Shown: positions 47,486 to 56,608 of the stretch, in pieces
How positions within the stretch are numbered: the first letter of the stretch is position 1
Layout: each line of letters starts with the position of its first letter
Source of the DNA: Leishmania infantum JPCM5
Taxonomy: Eukaryota > Euglenozoa > Kinetoplastea > Trypanosomatida > Trypanosomatidae
Direction: 5' to 3'
Assembly: GCF_000002875.2 (NCBI RefSeq)
Contig: NC_009404.2
Coordinates: 161,501-225,500 of the forward strand
Length of the DNA: 64,000 bases
Notes under the pieces: model-generated
What the model saw: the letters and a program-made list of their open reading frames with translations, nothing else
The model's database searches: none
What the model was told of the DNA's origin: nothing
Program-made: the position numbers and the translations under genes

Positions 47486-47971
47486 GAAAACGTTTATGTG
47501 AGCACAATAACCTTTTTGTTGTTTGTGTGGTGAGATCGTGCGACCCTCTTGTCGTTTTCGCCCGTTGTGCATGGGTGACCGACCTCTCTGCCTCTGCCTC
47601 TGTGTGCGTTAGGGACGTTGGGGAGTGTCAGGTCTATCGGTGCCAGCGTGCATCTCTGTCCGCCTGTGCGCCTTCAATTTCTTGGGCGTTTTTTTTTTCG
47701 CTCACACACGCATAGTGCGATTTACGAGTACCTCTATGTGTATTCCTTTACCGACTCCCTCTCCATGCCCACGTCACACATGTGAGCGTCATCCCCCCCC
47801 ACCTGCACCCCCACCCTTACAGCCTACCAAGACCTCCCATGGCGGCCTTGCTTTCGCGGTCGCTCTCCCCAACGGGTGTGGGCAGGTGTGTTGTTTGTTC
47901 ATCGCGTGTTCATCTTGTGTGCGTACGTGCCATCACCACCGCCTCTTCAGATCACAACCAAAAAAAAAACA

Positions 47972-48064
47972 ATGACAGAGGCGGCAGTGCCAAAGGGTTT
48001 GCCGATGCACCCGCGCGCAGCACCGGGTGCTGCAACAGCTAAGACGAAAAGGAGATGGGGATAG
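47972..48064 (+). CDS. Possible 30-aa microprotein
   Basis: An ATG 22 bases after an acceptor-like CCGCCTCTTCAG (AG at 47949-47950), preceded by A10. The 30-residue product starts MTEAAVPKGLPM and ends in a basic TAKTKRRWG. It is not a fragment of a recognised family. May be a short upstream ORF of the MORN transcript, a separate micro-gene or chance. Low confidence. Confidence 0.2.
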   Translation: MTEAAVPKGLPMHPRAAPGAATAKTKRRWG

Positions 48065-48430
48065 CTCTGCGCACGTGGCGCGTAGGGTGCGGGTGGAGTG
48101 TGCATCTCTCATCCCCTTGCCCCTCCCTCCCTTCTCCGCTGACGTGATCCCTCTTACCCCTGCGTTCTCCCGAGACGTCGGCTGTGCGGATATGAAGGGG
48201 CGAGGCAGAAAACAGAAAATGGGGGGAACCTCTGCCACCTTCTTCGCGCTCTTTGCTAATGCTCCTCCCTGCGCTTTCCACCACCACCACCCTCTCTCTC
48301 TCTCACGCCATCCTCTCTCTCTATATATATATGCATGTATAGATCTGTATACACACACACGCACGCACGCACGCATCCCATCGTTTCCGCTACGGAGTAT
48401 CACCGCGTACTCACTCAACAGACCTTGCGT

Positions 48431-48491
48431 AGCAGCCTTCTCCCGGTTTCCCATCCCCTCCCCTCCTCGTCTCTCTTTGGCACCCGAACAG
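48431..48491 (+). promoter_or_regulatory. Probable trans-splice acceptor for MORN gene
   Basis: Long C/T tract followed by GGCACCCGAACAG with AG at 48490-48491, 22 bases before ATG 48514. Confidence 0.5.
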
Positions 48492-48513
48492 AGTGAACTA
48501 CCAAGGTACAGCC

Positions 48514-49809
48514 ATGAGTGAACCCCACGTCCCCACCGCTGCTGCGCAGCGGCCTTCTGCAGAAACAACCACTAACGCTTCCCTCGCAGCAGACGCGACT
48601 GCTCACACGAGCCCACAGGCACCGCCGCCCCCGACCGCTTCTGGTGCCTCCACCGTCTCCGTTAGTGTAGCCGAGGCGAAGTCGGTCGCCGCCACGCTGT
48701 CAGACGTAGCCGACTCAATGGAGCCGTTGCTCGTGGGCAAGGTTGTGTCCTCAGACATCGCCCAAGCGCGCTCGCAGCCCTGCACCTCTGGCCTCAACGC
48801 TGTTCAGAGCGGCGCAGGTGCACCAGTGGGTGCTAACGTTGGCAAGCAGGACAGGTGTTCTCCACCCGCGAAATCTACCTCGTCTTCCTCTTCTTCGCAC
48901 AGTGGCGACGAGTCCAGCGATGAGGCTGCCGACTTCGAAACGAAAGAGCTCATGTTCGCCTTTGGACGCTACGTCGGCCAGGTGAATCCGCGGACGGGGC
49001 TCCGTCATGGCCACGGGTGTCAGCACTACAACAACGGCAACGTCTACACGGGCGAGTGGCGTGATGGCGCCCCCGACGGCTTTGGCGAGAAGCACTACAG
49101 GAACGGGGATGTGTACCGCGGCAACTGGCGCCAAGGGAAGCGCTCCGGCCGTGGTGTGTATCTTTTTGTACAGGGGGACATCTACGAAGGCATGTACGCG
49201 GACGACAAGCCGGAGGGCCAGGGCACCTACGCCACCCTGAGGGGCGATCGCTACTCGGGGCAGTGGAAAGCTGGGCAGAGGCACGGCAAAGGCCGCGAGA
49301 CTCTCGCGAATGGGCAGGTGTTTGTCGGCAACTGGCGTTGCGGCAAGAAGCAGGGCCGTGGCAAGCTCTGCCTCCCCGGCTCTGAGAAGTGCATTTACGG
49401 AATTTGGAACAACGACAGGTTCTTCCGCGAGCTCACGCCCAACGAAATGGGCGCGGATGGCGCCGAAGACGTTGTGGACGCGTTCGGCGCCCAACGCCGC
49501 CCGTCCGCGCCGTCTCTGGCGCCGCCGCGGACGGAGGCCCCTCCATCCAGCGCGAGCATAACTGATCGCGTGCTCATGGGGGTGACGGCGCTGGAGAACC
49601 GTATGGAGTCGCTTGGGAGAGCACTGGAGAGGGTGATCACCGGCGGTGACGGGGACGAGAGCGTGCACGTGCCACGTGCCGCAGCCATTGGAGCCGCTAG
49701 TTCGACGGCAAGTGATGTAGCCGTCTCAGAGGAGTGTGCTGAGCCTCCGGCGCAAGACTTTGTCGTCAACAGCCACCAAGAGAATGATGAAGACGGCGAA
49801 CAGGGCTAG
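48514..49809 (+). CDS. MORN-repeat protein
   Basis: A 431-residue protein. Residues 1-150 are Ala/Ser/Thr-rich with a serine run and are probably disordered. Six MORN units at about 153-300 are visible: YVGQVNPRTGLRHGHGCQHY, VYTGEWRDGAPDGFGEKHY, VYRGNWRQGKRSGRGVYLF, IYEGMYADDKPEGQGTY, RYSGQWKAGQRHGKGRE and VFVGNWRCGKKQGRGKLCL. A short predicted helix, ALENRMESLGRALERV, lies near 358-374, followed by an acidic tail. MORN repeats act in membrane or cytoskeletal contacts; in flagella they occur in radial-spoke-associated proteins (RSPH1/RSPH10 type), so a flagellar role is possible but not shown. ATG 48514 follows the acceptor by 22 bases. Confidence 0.88.
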   Translation: MSEPHVPTAAAQRPSAETTTNASLAADATAHTSPQAPPPPTASGASTVSVSVAEAKSVAATLSDVADSMEPLLVGKVVSSDIAQARSQPCTSGLNAVQSGAGAPVGANVGKQDRCSPPAKSTSSSSSSHSGDESSDEAADFETKELMFAFGRYVGQVNPRTGLRHGHGCQHYNNGNVYTGEWRDGAPDGFGEKHYRNGDVYRGNWRQGKRSGRGVYLFVQGDIYEGMYADDKPEGQGTYATLRGDRYSGQWKAGQRHGKGRETLANGQVFVGNWRCGKKQGRGKLCLPGSEKCIYGIWNNDRFFRELTPNEMGADGAEDVVDAFGAQRRPSAPSLAPPRTEAPPSSASITDRVLMGVTALENRMESLGRALERVITGGDGDESVHVPRAAAIGAASSTASDVAVSEECAEPPAQDFVVNSHQENDEDGEQG

Positions 49810-50708
49810 GCGGTGGTGGTGACAGAGATGGAACCTCGCCGTTTCGGACCACCTCCTACCCTGCTGCTGCGCCGCTCACGCCATCAGCAGTGGCGCTCTC
49901 AGCAGCACGCGGTGATCACCCAACGCGGAGCGAGAGGGAGGCGCAGCCGCCGAGGGAAGGATGAGGGCCAGGAAGCCGTGTCAGTGCCCCTTGCAAGGAG
50001 ACATTGATGTGGGTGGTTGCGCTAAGGTGGCTGGCCGATACGAATGCCCCAATCCCTCTCTCGCTCGCTTTCCATTGACCTGCGTTTAGAAGGATCTATG
50101 CATGTGGCGGTTTACCTTCACGGCTTTGAAAGTCGCTGTCCTCGGGCAACACCTTCCACACGCACGCGGACGCGAAGACATATACGCCTCTCCCTTCTGT
50201 TCGATTTCTCTCATTCTCAGCCACCGGACGATGCTGCCATGCACGGATCACGTGCACATCTTCCACTAAAAGCACCGCCACCGTCTTACACGGCTCGCAT
50301 AGTCGTAGTGTTCCCACTACACACGCACATACACGCCCCTCTCTTTTTTCCCCTCCCTCCCTCCCCCTTCGTAGATTTAAGCGCACTCGCGAGCTTTCCT
50401 GTTTTTCCCCGTTTTTTTTTTTGCTTCCTTACGCGCACTGCCGCTGCTGCTGTTTTTGGTCGCCTCTTTTCGGAGGATCTCACCCACTTCGTGCTCGCGC
50501 TGGTGCTGGCGCTAGGGTGTGTCTCTCTTCCACTGCTCTTTCGGCAACGTGGACTGGACACCGGCACCGCGCCTTGATCGCCGAATTCATCCGCAAAGAC
50601 TGCCATGCCCACCGAAGCGGCACAGAAGCGAGGACGCGTGGACCCCGGTCACCACCGCAACACGAAAGCGCCCCACAGCGGGAGGGCGAATCGCCCACAC
50701 CGTCACAC
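49810..50708. other. Intergenic sequence before the retroposon block
   Basis: 3' UTR of the MORN gene, T10 near 50413 and a CT-rich tract at about 50340-50365. An ATG at 50605 opens a 51-codon frame that runs into the DIRE fragment and stops at 50758. No independent gene supported. Confidence 0.5.
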
Positions 50709-50878
50709 CCGCCACAGCGACCCCACGCATGCACAGCTGCAACGGGTCACGCGAGGATGAGGTGAACTTCATCGCGAGACTTGTGGCCGAGTCCTCCAGA
50801 AAGCTGTCCCATCTGGCGCAGTTGCTTATAAGCCGTTCGGACGCCAGAGCTGACGCGATGGGAAGCAGCTCCGAGAGG
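50709..50878 (+). mobile_element. DIRE fragment, left copy of direct repeat
   Basis: 170 bases almost identical to 52918-53089, differing mainly by two missing T bases (in CCGTTCGG versus CCGTTCTGG and AGCTCCGAG versus AGCTCTCGAG). The right copy encodes KPFWTPELTRWEAALERV in an open frame, like the linker before the reverse transcriptase of ingi-type elements; the two deletions break it here. It ends at the assembly gap, so its full length is unknown. Confidence 0.75.
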
Positions 50879-50978
50879 NNNNNNNNNNNNNNNNNNNNNN
50901 NNNNNNNNNNNNNNNNNNNNNNNNNNNNNNNNNNNNNNNNNNNNNNNNNNNNNNNNNNNNNNNNNNNNNNNNNNNNNN
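50879..50978. other. Assembly gap, 100 N
   Basis: Exactly 100 unknown bases, the usual placeholder size, so true length is unknown. It sits at the end of a retroposon direct repeat, a common cause of assembly breaks. Confidence 0.98.
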
Positions 50979-52070
50979 GCTCGATGTCGAGCTGTGGAAA
51001 TAGCAGCAGAGTATAAATAAAAAAAATCGACGACAGCCTTGAACCTCCTTTTTTTTTTCGGTCACCGAAGCCTGCACACTTGTCTAATCATTATCATGAA
51101 CATCATCATCCTTCTCTCTTCGTCACGCACCCGCTCCTTTGTTCTTCTTTCTCCCTCTCTGGTCGTTGTGTGTGTGTGTGTACTCATCTGTGAGCTTTTC
51201 TTTTTTTTTGGGGGGGGGTGTTTGTGTGTTTTGCTCTCCTCTTTCTTGTTTTTGTTTCTTGCGTTGGATTTGCCTGCCTTCTTTCTCTGCCTGCGCGCCT
51301 CTTATTTTCCCTCGTCTTGTGTGTGCACGTTCTTTGCAAGGTTTTGTTGCTCCGTTTTTTTTTTTTCGGAGGGAGGAGGAGGAGGAGGAGGTTGTGACGG
51401 CGGGTGTCTTTTTCGTTGACCGCTGTTTGGGTGTTTGTTCTTGTCTTCTTTTCTGCTTCTTTCGGGGTACTTAAGTAACCCGTACGAGGCACTGAAAGGT
51501 GTGTGTATGCGTATGTACGGAAAGATATATATATATATATAGATGTGTGTCTATGTCTGTCTGTCGGTGTGTGTTTTGCTTGTCGACACGGTAATAACTA
51601 CCCAGAAATATATACTAGGAGTGCAGCCAGCACACAGGAACACAGACAGACACAGACACAAGCAGAAACTATAACAACAAAAAAAAAGAAAACGGTCACC
51701 ATCATCTTCGAACGGTAACACGCACACGCACCAAATATAGATAAACATGCACCAATACTCATTATCATCGACACTATTTATTATTATTATCCCCCTACCC
51801 CTCTCCTTCTTTCATTTCTCCCACTTCCTCGGGTGGGTATCAGGGTTCTTCTTGTTCTTTTTGGGGGGTTGTCTTTGTGTCCTTTGCATGCCGCCATTTC
51901 CCTGTCTTGTCTCGCTATCGCCCCCCTCCCCCTCCCTCCCTCCCTTCCTTCCTCCCGCCCGCCCGCCCGCCTTTTCCGTGTGGGTGTCGGTGCGTGGGCG
52001 TTCCGATGCTTTCCCTATTGTTGTTGCTCTGGTCTCTCTCCCTCCCTTCACCTCATATACATCTCGGATG
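50979..52070. other. T-rich, repeat-laden segment
   Basis: About 1.1 kb with composition unlike any other spacer: many T runs (near 51050, 51199 and 51354), G9 near 51209, GGA repeats at 51371-51392, TA repeat at 51524-51541, A8 near 51680, TTATTATTAT near 51777 and CCCT/CCTT/GCCC runs at 51920-51975. Long ORFs here are homopolymer artefacts (Phe/Leu/Cys/Val). No gene seen. Confidence 0.6.
51524..51541. repeat. (TA)n microsatellite
   Basis: Nine TA units, rare in this otherwise GC-rich window. Confidence 0.9.
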
Positions 52071-52917
52071 ATGCGGGGACCACCTCAGTGCTGAGCCACA
52101 GGCCCCAGTATTTCACCCTGCGTGTGTGGGGAAGCCAAGCAGCCGGCAGCATGCCCTCCGGGTCTTTTTGCGGACTCTTGGCATCAGCGGAGAACTCTGG
52201 GCTGGCGCATTACCGAAGAGAGTTGCAGCCACGATCACGCTTGAACCAGCTCGCTATGATTTGCGTCGAGGATTCAGCAAGTATGCGCATCCACCACCTG
52301 TTTTCTCTGCCTTTGCCGCGTTGCAGTGATGTTGAGCATGATCCATGGGTCTGGCCTGCGCTGTACGCGGTGGCATTACGGTGGGCTGAACGACACCAGA
52401 CAGTGCTAGTTGGCCCAGCTCCTTGGCGAACCTCCGATGCAGATCTGTATTCGGCAAGAGAGGCGCATTTCTCACCCCGACAGGCCTTTGGGGCGCAGTG
52501 GGCCTCGCGGGCATTCAACGCTCCGGTGTCGCGGGAGAGAAGGGCGACGGTGGTGTCTCCGAGCACATAAAACAGGACATATGGTCAGATGTACGCCCTC
52601 ACTTTCTTCTAAACGACAACGGCGCAGCAGCGGCGTCGCGGCTGTGCTGCCACGTCCCTGCTGGGCGCACACACACCACCTCGGGCTGCACACATAACAG
52701 TCACCTCGCGGCACGGGAGGCTCTCCATCACACACCAGGCAGCGTCGCACGCAGCCCACACGCCATCGGGGCGGGGGCCGGCTCGCGCCGCCCGGTGTCC
52801 GACACGAGATGACGACCCAGCCGGCCAGGGAGGGGACCACCCCACACGATTGGCCCAATGATGAGCACCTGACGTGTGCAAGCCATAGTCACACCACGGC
52901 ACGGCACACCGCCGACG

Positions 52918-53089
52918 CCGCCACAGCGACCCCACGCATGCACAGCTGCAACGGGTCACGCGAGGATGAGGTGAACTTCATCGCGAGACTTGTGGCCGAG
53001 TCCTCCAGAAAGCTGTCCCATCTGGCGCAGTTGCTTATAAGCCGTTCTGGACGCCAGAGCTGACGCGATGGGAAGCAGCTCTCGAGAGG
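52918..53089 (+). repeat. DIRE direct repeat, right copy
   Basis: 172 bases nearly identical to 50709-50878 in the same orientation, about 2.2 kb apart (plus the gap). Starts CCGCCACAGCGACCCCACGC and ends CTCGAGAGG. Both copies share a stop codon (TGA at 50758 and 52967). Confidence 0.9.
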
Positions 53090-53379
53090 GTATCCTGTGT
53101 GTCTCCCGGGCATCGTCATCTCCGATATGCTCATCAAAGAGCTCCAACAAGCCAGCCTTGAAGGGTGGACACAGTCCTGCAACGCCCTCTCACCCCCCAG
53201 AGACCCTCGATCATGGGCACGGATTGAGTCTGTCCACGTCCCCCTGCAACGCACACGCCAGCAATGCGACAAGGCTGCCGCCACCCGAGTGCGCGAGAGC
53301 AGGCCAGCGCATTGGTAAAGGCGCACCAACAGACGTCGAGGCGACATCCGGCAGTGCGCCCCTCCTCTGCGTCCCACCG

Positions 53380-54030
53380 AGACGCAGGTCCGCGCCTCTC
53401 AGACCGCTCATGGTGGGTGAGCTCGAAAATGGCACACCGTGGAGTCCACCGCGGCCCCGCGCCGGGCGTCGACGAAATTCACCGCGACAGCGTCAAGGCC
53501 CTCCCGGTGCGCGGTAGGGAGAGCGCGGCTGAACATCTAAAGCCAGAGGGTCGCTACAGGCCGCGTCGCTGCTACGTGGAAAAGAGGGGCACAGTGAGCC
53601 CCTCCTGAAACCGCACAAGCCCGACGGCGGTCCCGCGCCCGACCGCCCTGCGACGTTGACCATGAATCTATGCAAGCCGCTCGAACGAATGAGCTCGCGA
53701 CGACTGCGCGACCATCTGGCAGGCAAGCCCCCGTCCCCGACCGCAGCGTCCTGACTTCCGTCCCCGCCGCTCCACCGCGGACCTCTGTACTTGCTCCTCC
53801 GCAAAGTCATGCAGCGTGCTCGGCAGGTGCGAAAATCGGAGCGGCGCTTGCAGACCCTACGCTCGCGTCTTCGGCTGTGTAGATCACAGCACTGAGGAGA
53901 GTCAAGCTGTAGGCCCGTACCGTACTCGCTGGGTCATGGATTACTTGCATGCGGAGACCCGCAAGGGTCAGTCCTAGGCCCTCTCCTCTTCATCCTTGTG
54001 GCGGACCCGCTGGGTGTGGAGCAGTAGAGC
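53380..54030 (+). pseudogene. Reverse-transcriptase domain remnant
   Basis: RT motifs of the DIRE. Frame 2 segments: 53453, 53753 and 53870. Frame 1 segments: 53599 and 53953. At least three frame changes are therefore needed, and a TAG follows GVEQ at about 54028. The catalytic Y/F-A-D-D box downstream is not recognisable (GLGLLRGHASH near 54031-54065 may be its remains). No functional product expected. Confidence 0.8.
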
Positions 54031-55699
54031 GGGGGCTTGGCCTGCTGCGAGGGCACGCCTCTCATCCGAGGCACGGAGGAGCAAGCGTGGCTGCTGTTGC
54101 GGGGCCGCTCTCCCTCCTCACGGGCCGCGCAACGGCCGAAGAGGGCCTATGGCGGCGTACCTTGGCACAACTGCGGGCGCTACGATCCCGTCGCAAGCGC
54201 CTCTCATTTTCGGTTGTCTTTGCCCCTTGGACGCTGCAGTACGATGAGGAAGTTGGCAAGTTTGCGAAATCAGCAATGTCAGTGGAGCCGACGCCGACTG
54301 CATGGATCAGCGATCCGATCACCGCTTCTCAGCCGCCATGCGGGCATCCCCCCAAAATCGCGGTGCAGGATGCGGCACGCCACAACGAGAGGTACTCGAC
54401 GGCCACCGTTCCACACCAATGAGCAAGGATTCTGAGCTCACCGAGCGACAGGAGTCCACCGTCGCCCAGCTCCATACGGGTCGCATGGAGTGCGGATGCT
54501 GCGCTGGCTGCTCCTCCGCTAGCATCGTGGTACTCCCCCCCCCCGCCCCCGCGTGCTTCTGCTATGAGAGCGTCCGCTCTGGCGCTGCGCCGAAGACGCT
54601 ACGCGAGATTTGCGGATCGCTCGAGGCCCAGAGCACACCTCATTTCACGCTGTGGCCTTGCGTGCAATGATGTGAGTGCACATGTGCTCCTTGCGCTGCG
54701 TGAGCCTCCTCCGTTCGGTGTCTGTGGCTGCCCCCTGCGCCCCCCTTCAGAATGGCAGGCTGTGAGCCCTTCGTGCCCAGGCACATGCCTCTCCGCGGGC
54801 CCATTCCGCTCAGCGCACCCACTGCGGTGAAAGGTGTGCGAATTCGGGAGAAGGCGGAGTGTCCCTGCCGCCACAGGCTCACGGCAGCGTCCCATCTGCC
54901 GCGGCACATGCGGGCAAGCCGTCCAGACACGCCCCCATGGCATCGACGGAAATGGAATGTAATAACAGCGAGCCCCCCCATCCCCAGGCAGCAACGCCGT
55001 CCTGACGCAGAGCCCAGGATGCAAGAGTGCGAGCGCTGTGCGCACGAGCTGTCAAGTACGGCTGGCATGGCGTATCGCATCCGACCAAAGCATCCCGAGG
55101 CTGGCAGAGCGCGACTGCTGGACGAGAAAGGTGCGAAGAGACTCGAAACCGACCAGCCCCACAGTGCATGCGCGCGAAGCATGCGGCATCCTCTCCATGT
55201 GACCGGGTGGGCTGATGAGGCGCAGACGCCGGAGGCATCACGCCAGCACCGCGAGTTGCACCAGCGAGTCCTCTCCAGGCTCACATGTGTGGCGAGTCCC
55301 CACACCCTATCATGCAATGCCGCGGCTTGAAGCGACTTAGGAAGAGGCACGGCGTGCCGGCCGGGTGCAGGGCCTCAGCGAGGGCCCTGGCCTGAGGCTG
55401 GCCAACCTCCTCCCGGAGCTCATCGGGCATGCGCCTAGACCCATCCCCTACTACCCGCACGGCAGACGCCACCGCCACCGCCCTCGAGCAGGAGCCTGGA
55501 CGCGGCCCGCACAGGTCAAGGCATGCAGTTCACGCAAGGCCGCCTGGCGCCGGTCGCGCAGCACGTACCTGACGAAGGGCCGAGGGAGGAGAGGGCGAGC
55601 CCGTACGACGCACGGCCCCGATTCGACGGCAGGGCGGTTCGTTCTAGAGGGTCGGGGATGGTGCCGTGGTGCAGCAGGGCCAGGTGAGCGGTGGTTGCC

Positions 55700-56608
55700 T
55701 GCATCTATCGGCTGACTTGTACGTGGTGGGATGGGCGCGTGGGAAGATATGTGAAAGGCAGGAACGCTGCATTGCTTCTTCGCATCTCTCTGTGCGCATG
55801 TCGGCTTACCTTTCCTTCTGCCTATCTGCATCGATCTCTTTTGTCGTCTGATGCATGTCTTGAGGCAGGCTCACCAGCGCTCAGTCCGTCGCTCGCGCAG
55901 CCCGCTGTGTCTCCGCTTGCAGACGGTGTGTACATCAGTATAACAACAAAAAGCGATCGCACGGTAGAACTCGGCGCTGATGCGCCTGTGTCTTCCGCTG
56001 CATGGGGCTGCTTTGGTGTTTACCAGCGCTCCCTTTTTTTTTCTTTTTTTTTCGGCACTCTCTGGTACAAGGCGGACGTACGTGGGTGGTTGGGGGCACA
56101 GGAAGGCGTGCGCACATTAGAGCGCAGGAGGAAGAGGAGGAAGGGATCAAAGGCCTGCGTCATTCTGCCGATACAGTCGTGCAGCAGAACGAGGCTGTCG
56201 TTTTTCCGGCTGCTCGCCACTTTTCCTCCCTCCTTCATCTTTCCGCCGGCTCCTTGGCCGCCACGGGCTCGCGCCCTCGTGCACTTCACACCGCCGCAGC
56301 TGCTCCGTCTGCAGGTTGCCTTGATGGGCCTCTGAGGCCAGCCGTGTTTCTTTTTGCCCCACCGTCGATGCACCTGACGTGACTGCCCTTCGCGTCGCCT
56401 CTTAGCCCGTCATCTCTGTGCTGGTCCTCCTCCGCCCCATCACCACTGCGCAGCCCGTCCTTTGCGTCCGCGTTAGATTACATACACCCACACACGCGCA
56501 CACGTTGCGGCACAATAGTACCGGGCGAGCCTCCTCTCCCACCGCTTGCCGGCAAGCGAGTGAGCCGTTCGCACTCACGACAAGCCAGCACGTGCACAAG
56601 CACCAGAC
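55700..56608. other. Spacer between DIRE and SMP gene
   Basis: Return to ordinary spacer features: T-runs near 56034-56050, AGG-rich part near 56125-56145 and a pyrimidine tract at about 56385-56450 with AG near 56453, a candidate acceptor for the SMP gene. No gene seen. Confidence 0.55.

Larger units (their letters stand above)
46838..48513. other. Intergenic spacer with inverted SIDER2-like element
   Basis: Contains C8 near 46987, a TA-rich spot at 47055-47068, the inverted SIDER2-like element (47165-47485), T9 near 47690, a tiny ORF at 47972-48064, TA repeat near 48322-48333 and the acceptor tract of the MORN gene at 48431-48491. Confidence 0.6.
52075..55700 (+). mobile_element. DIRE: degenerate ingi-like non-LTR retroposon
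   Basis: The 5' end (52080-52144, ending GGGAAGCCAAGCAGCC) shares the signature seen in both SIDER2-like elements. Downstream are remains of an ingi/L1Tc-type polyprotein in order: KPFWTPELTRWEAALERV (from 53039), GPAPGVDEIHRDSVKALP (53453), PLLKPHKPDGGPAPDRPATL (53599), DFRPRRSTAD (53753), FGCVDHST (53870) and GDPQGSVLGPLLFILVADPL (53953), the last being a classic reverse-transcriptase motif. These fall in two reading frames with in-frame stops, so the gene is dead. Sequence to about 55700 is GC-rich without tracts typical of UTRs and probably includes the decayed 3' half; the 3' end is a guess. DIREs are known in Leishmania as inactive relatives of ingi that share the SIDER 5' signature. 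Confidence 0.82.

Noticed and set aside
51096..51419. Phe/Leu/Cys-rich ORFs in the T-rich segment
   Set aside because: Products of T runs and GT repeats; looks membrane-like only because TTT and CTT codons give Phe and Leu.
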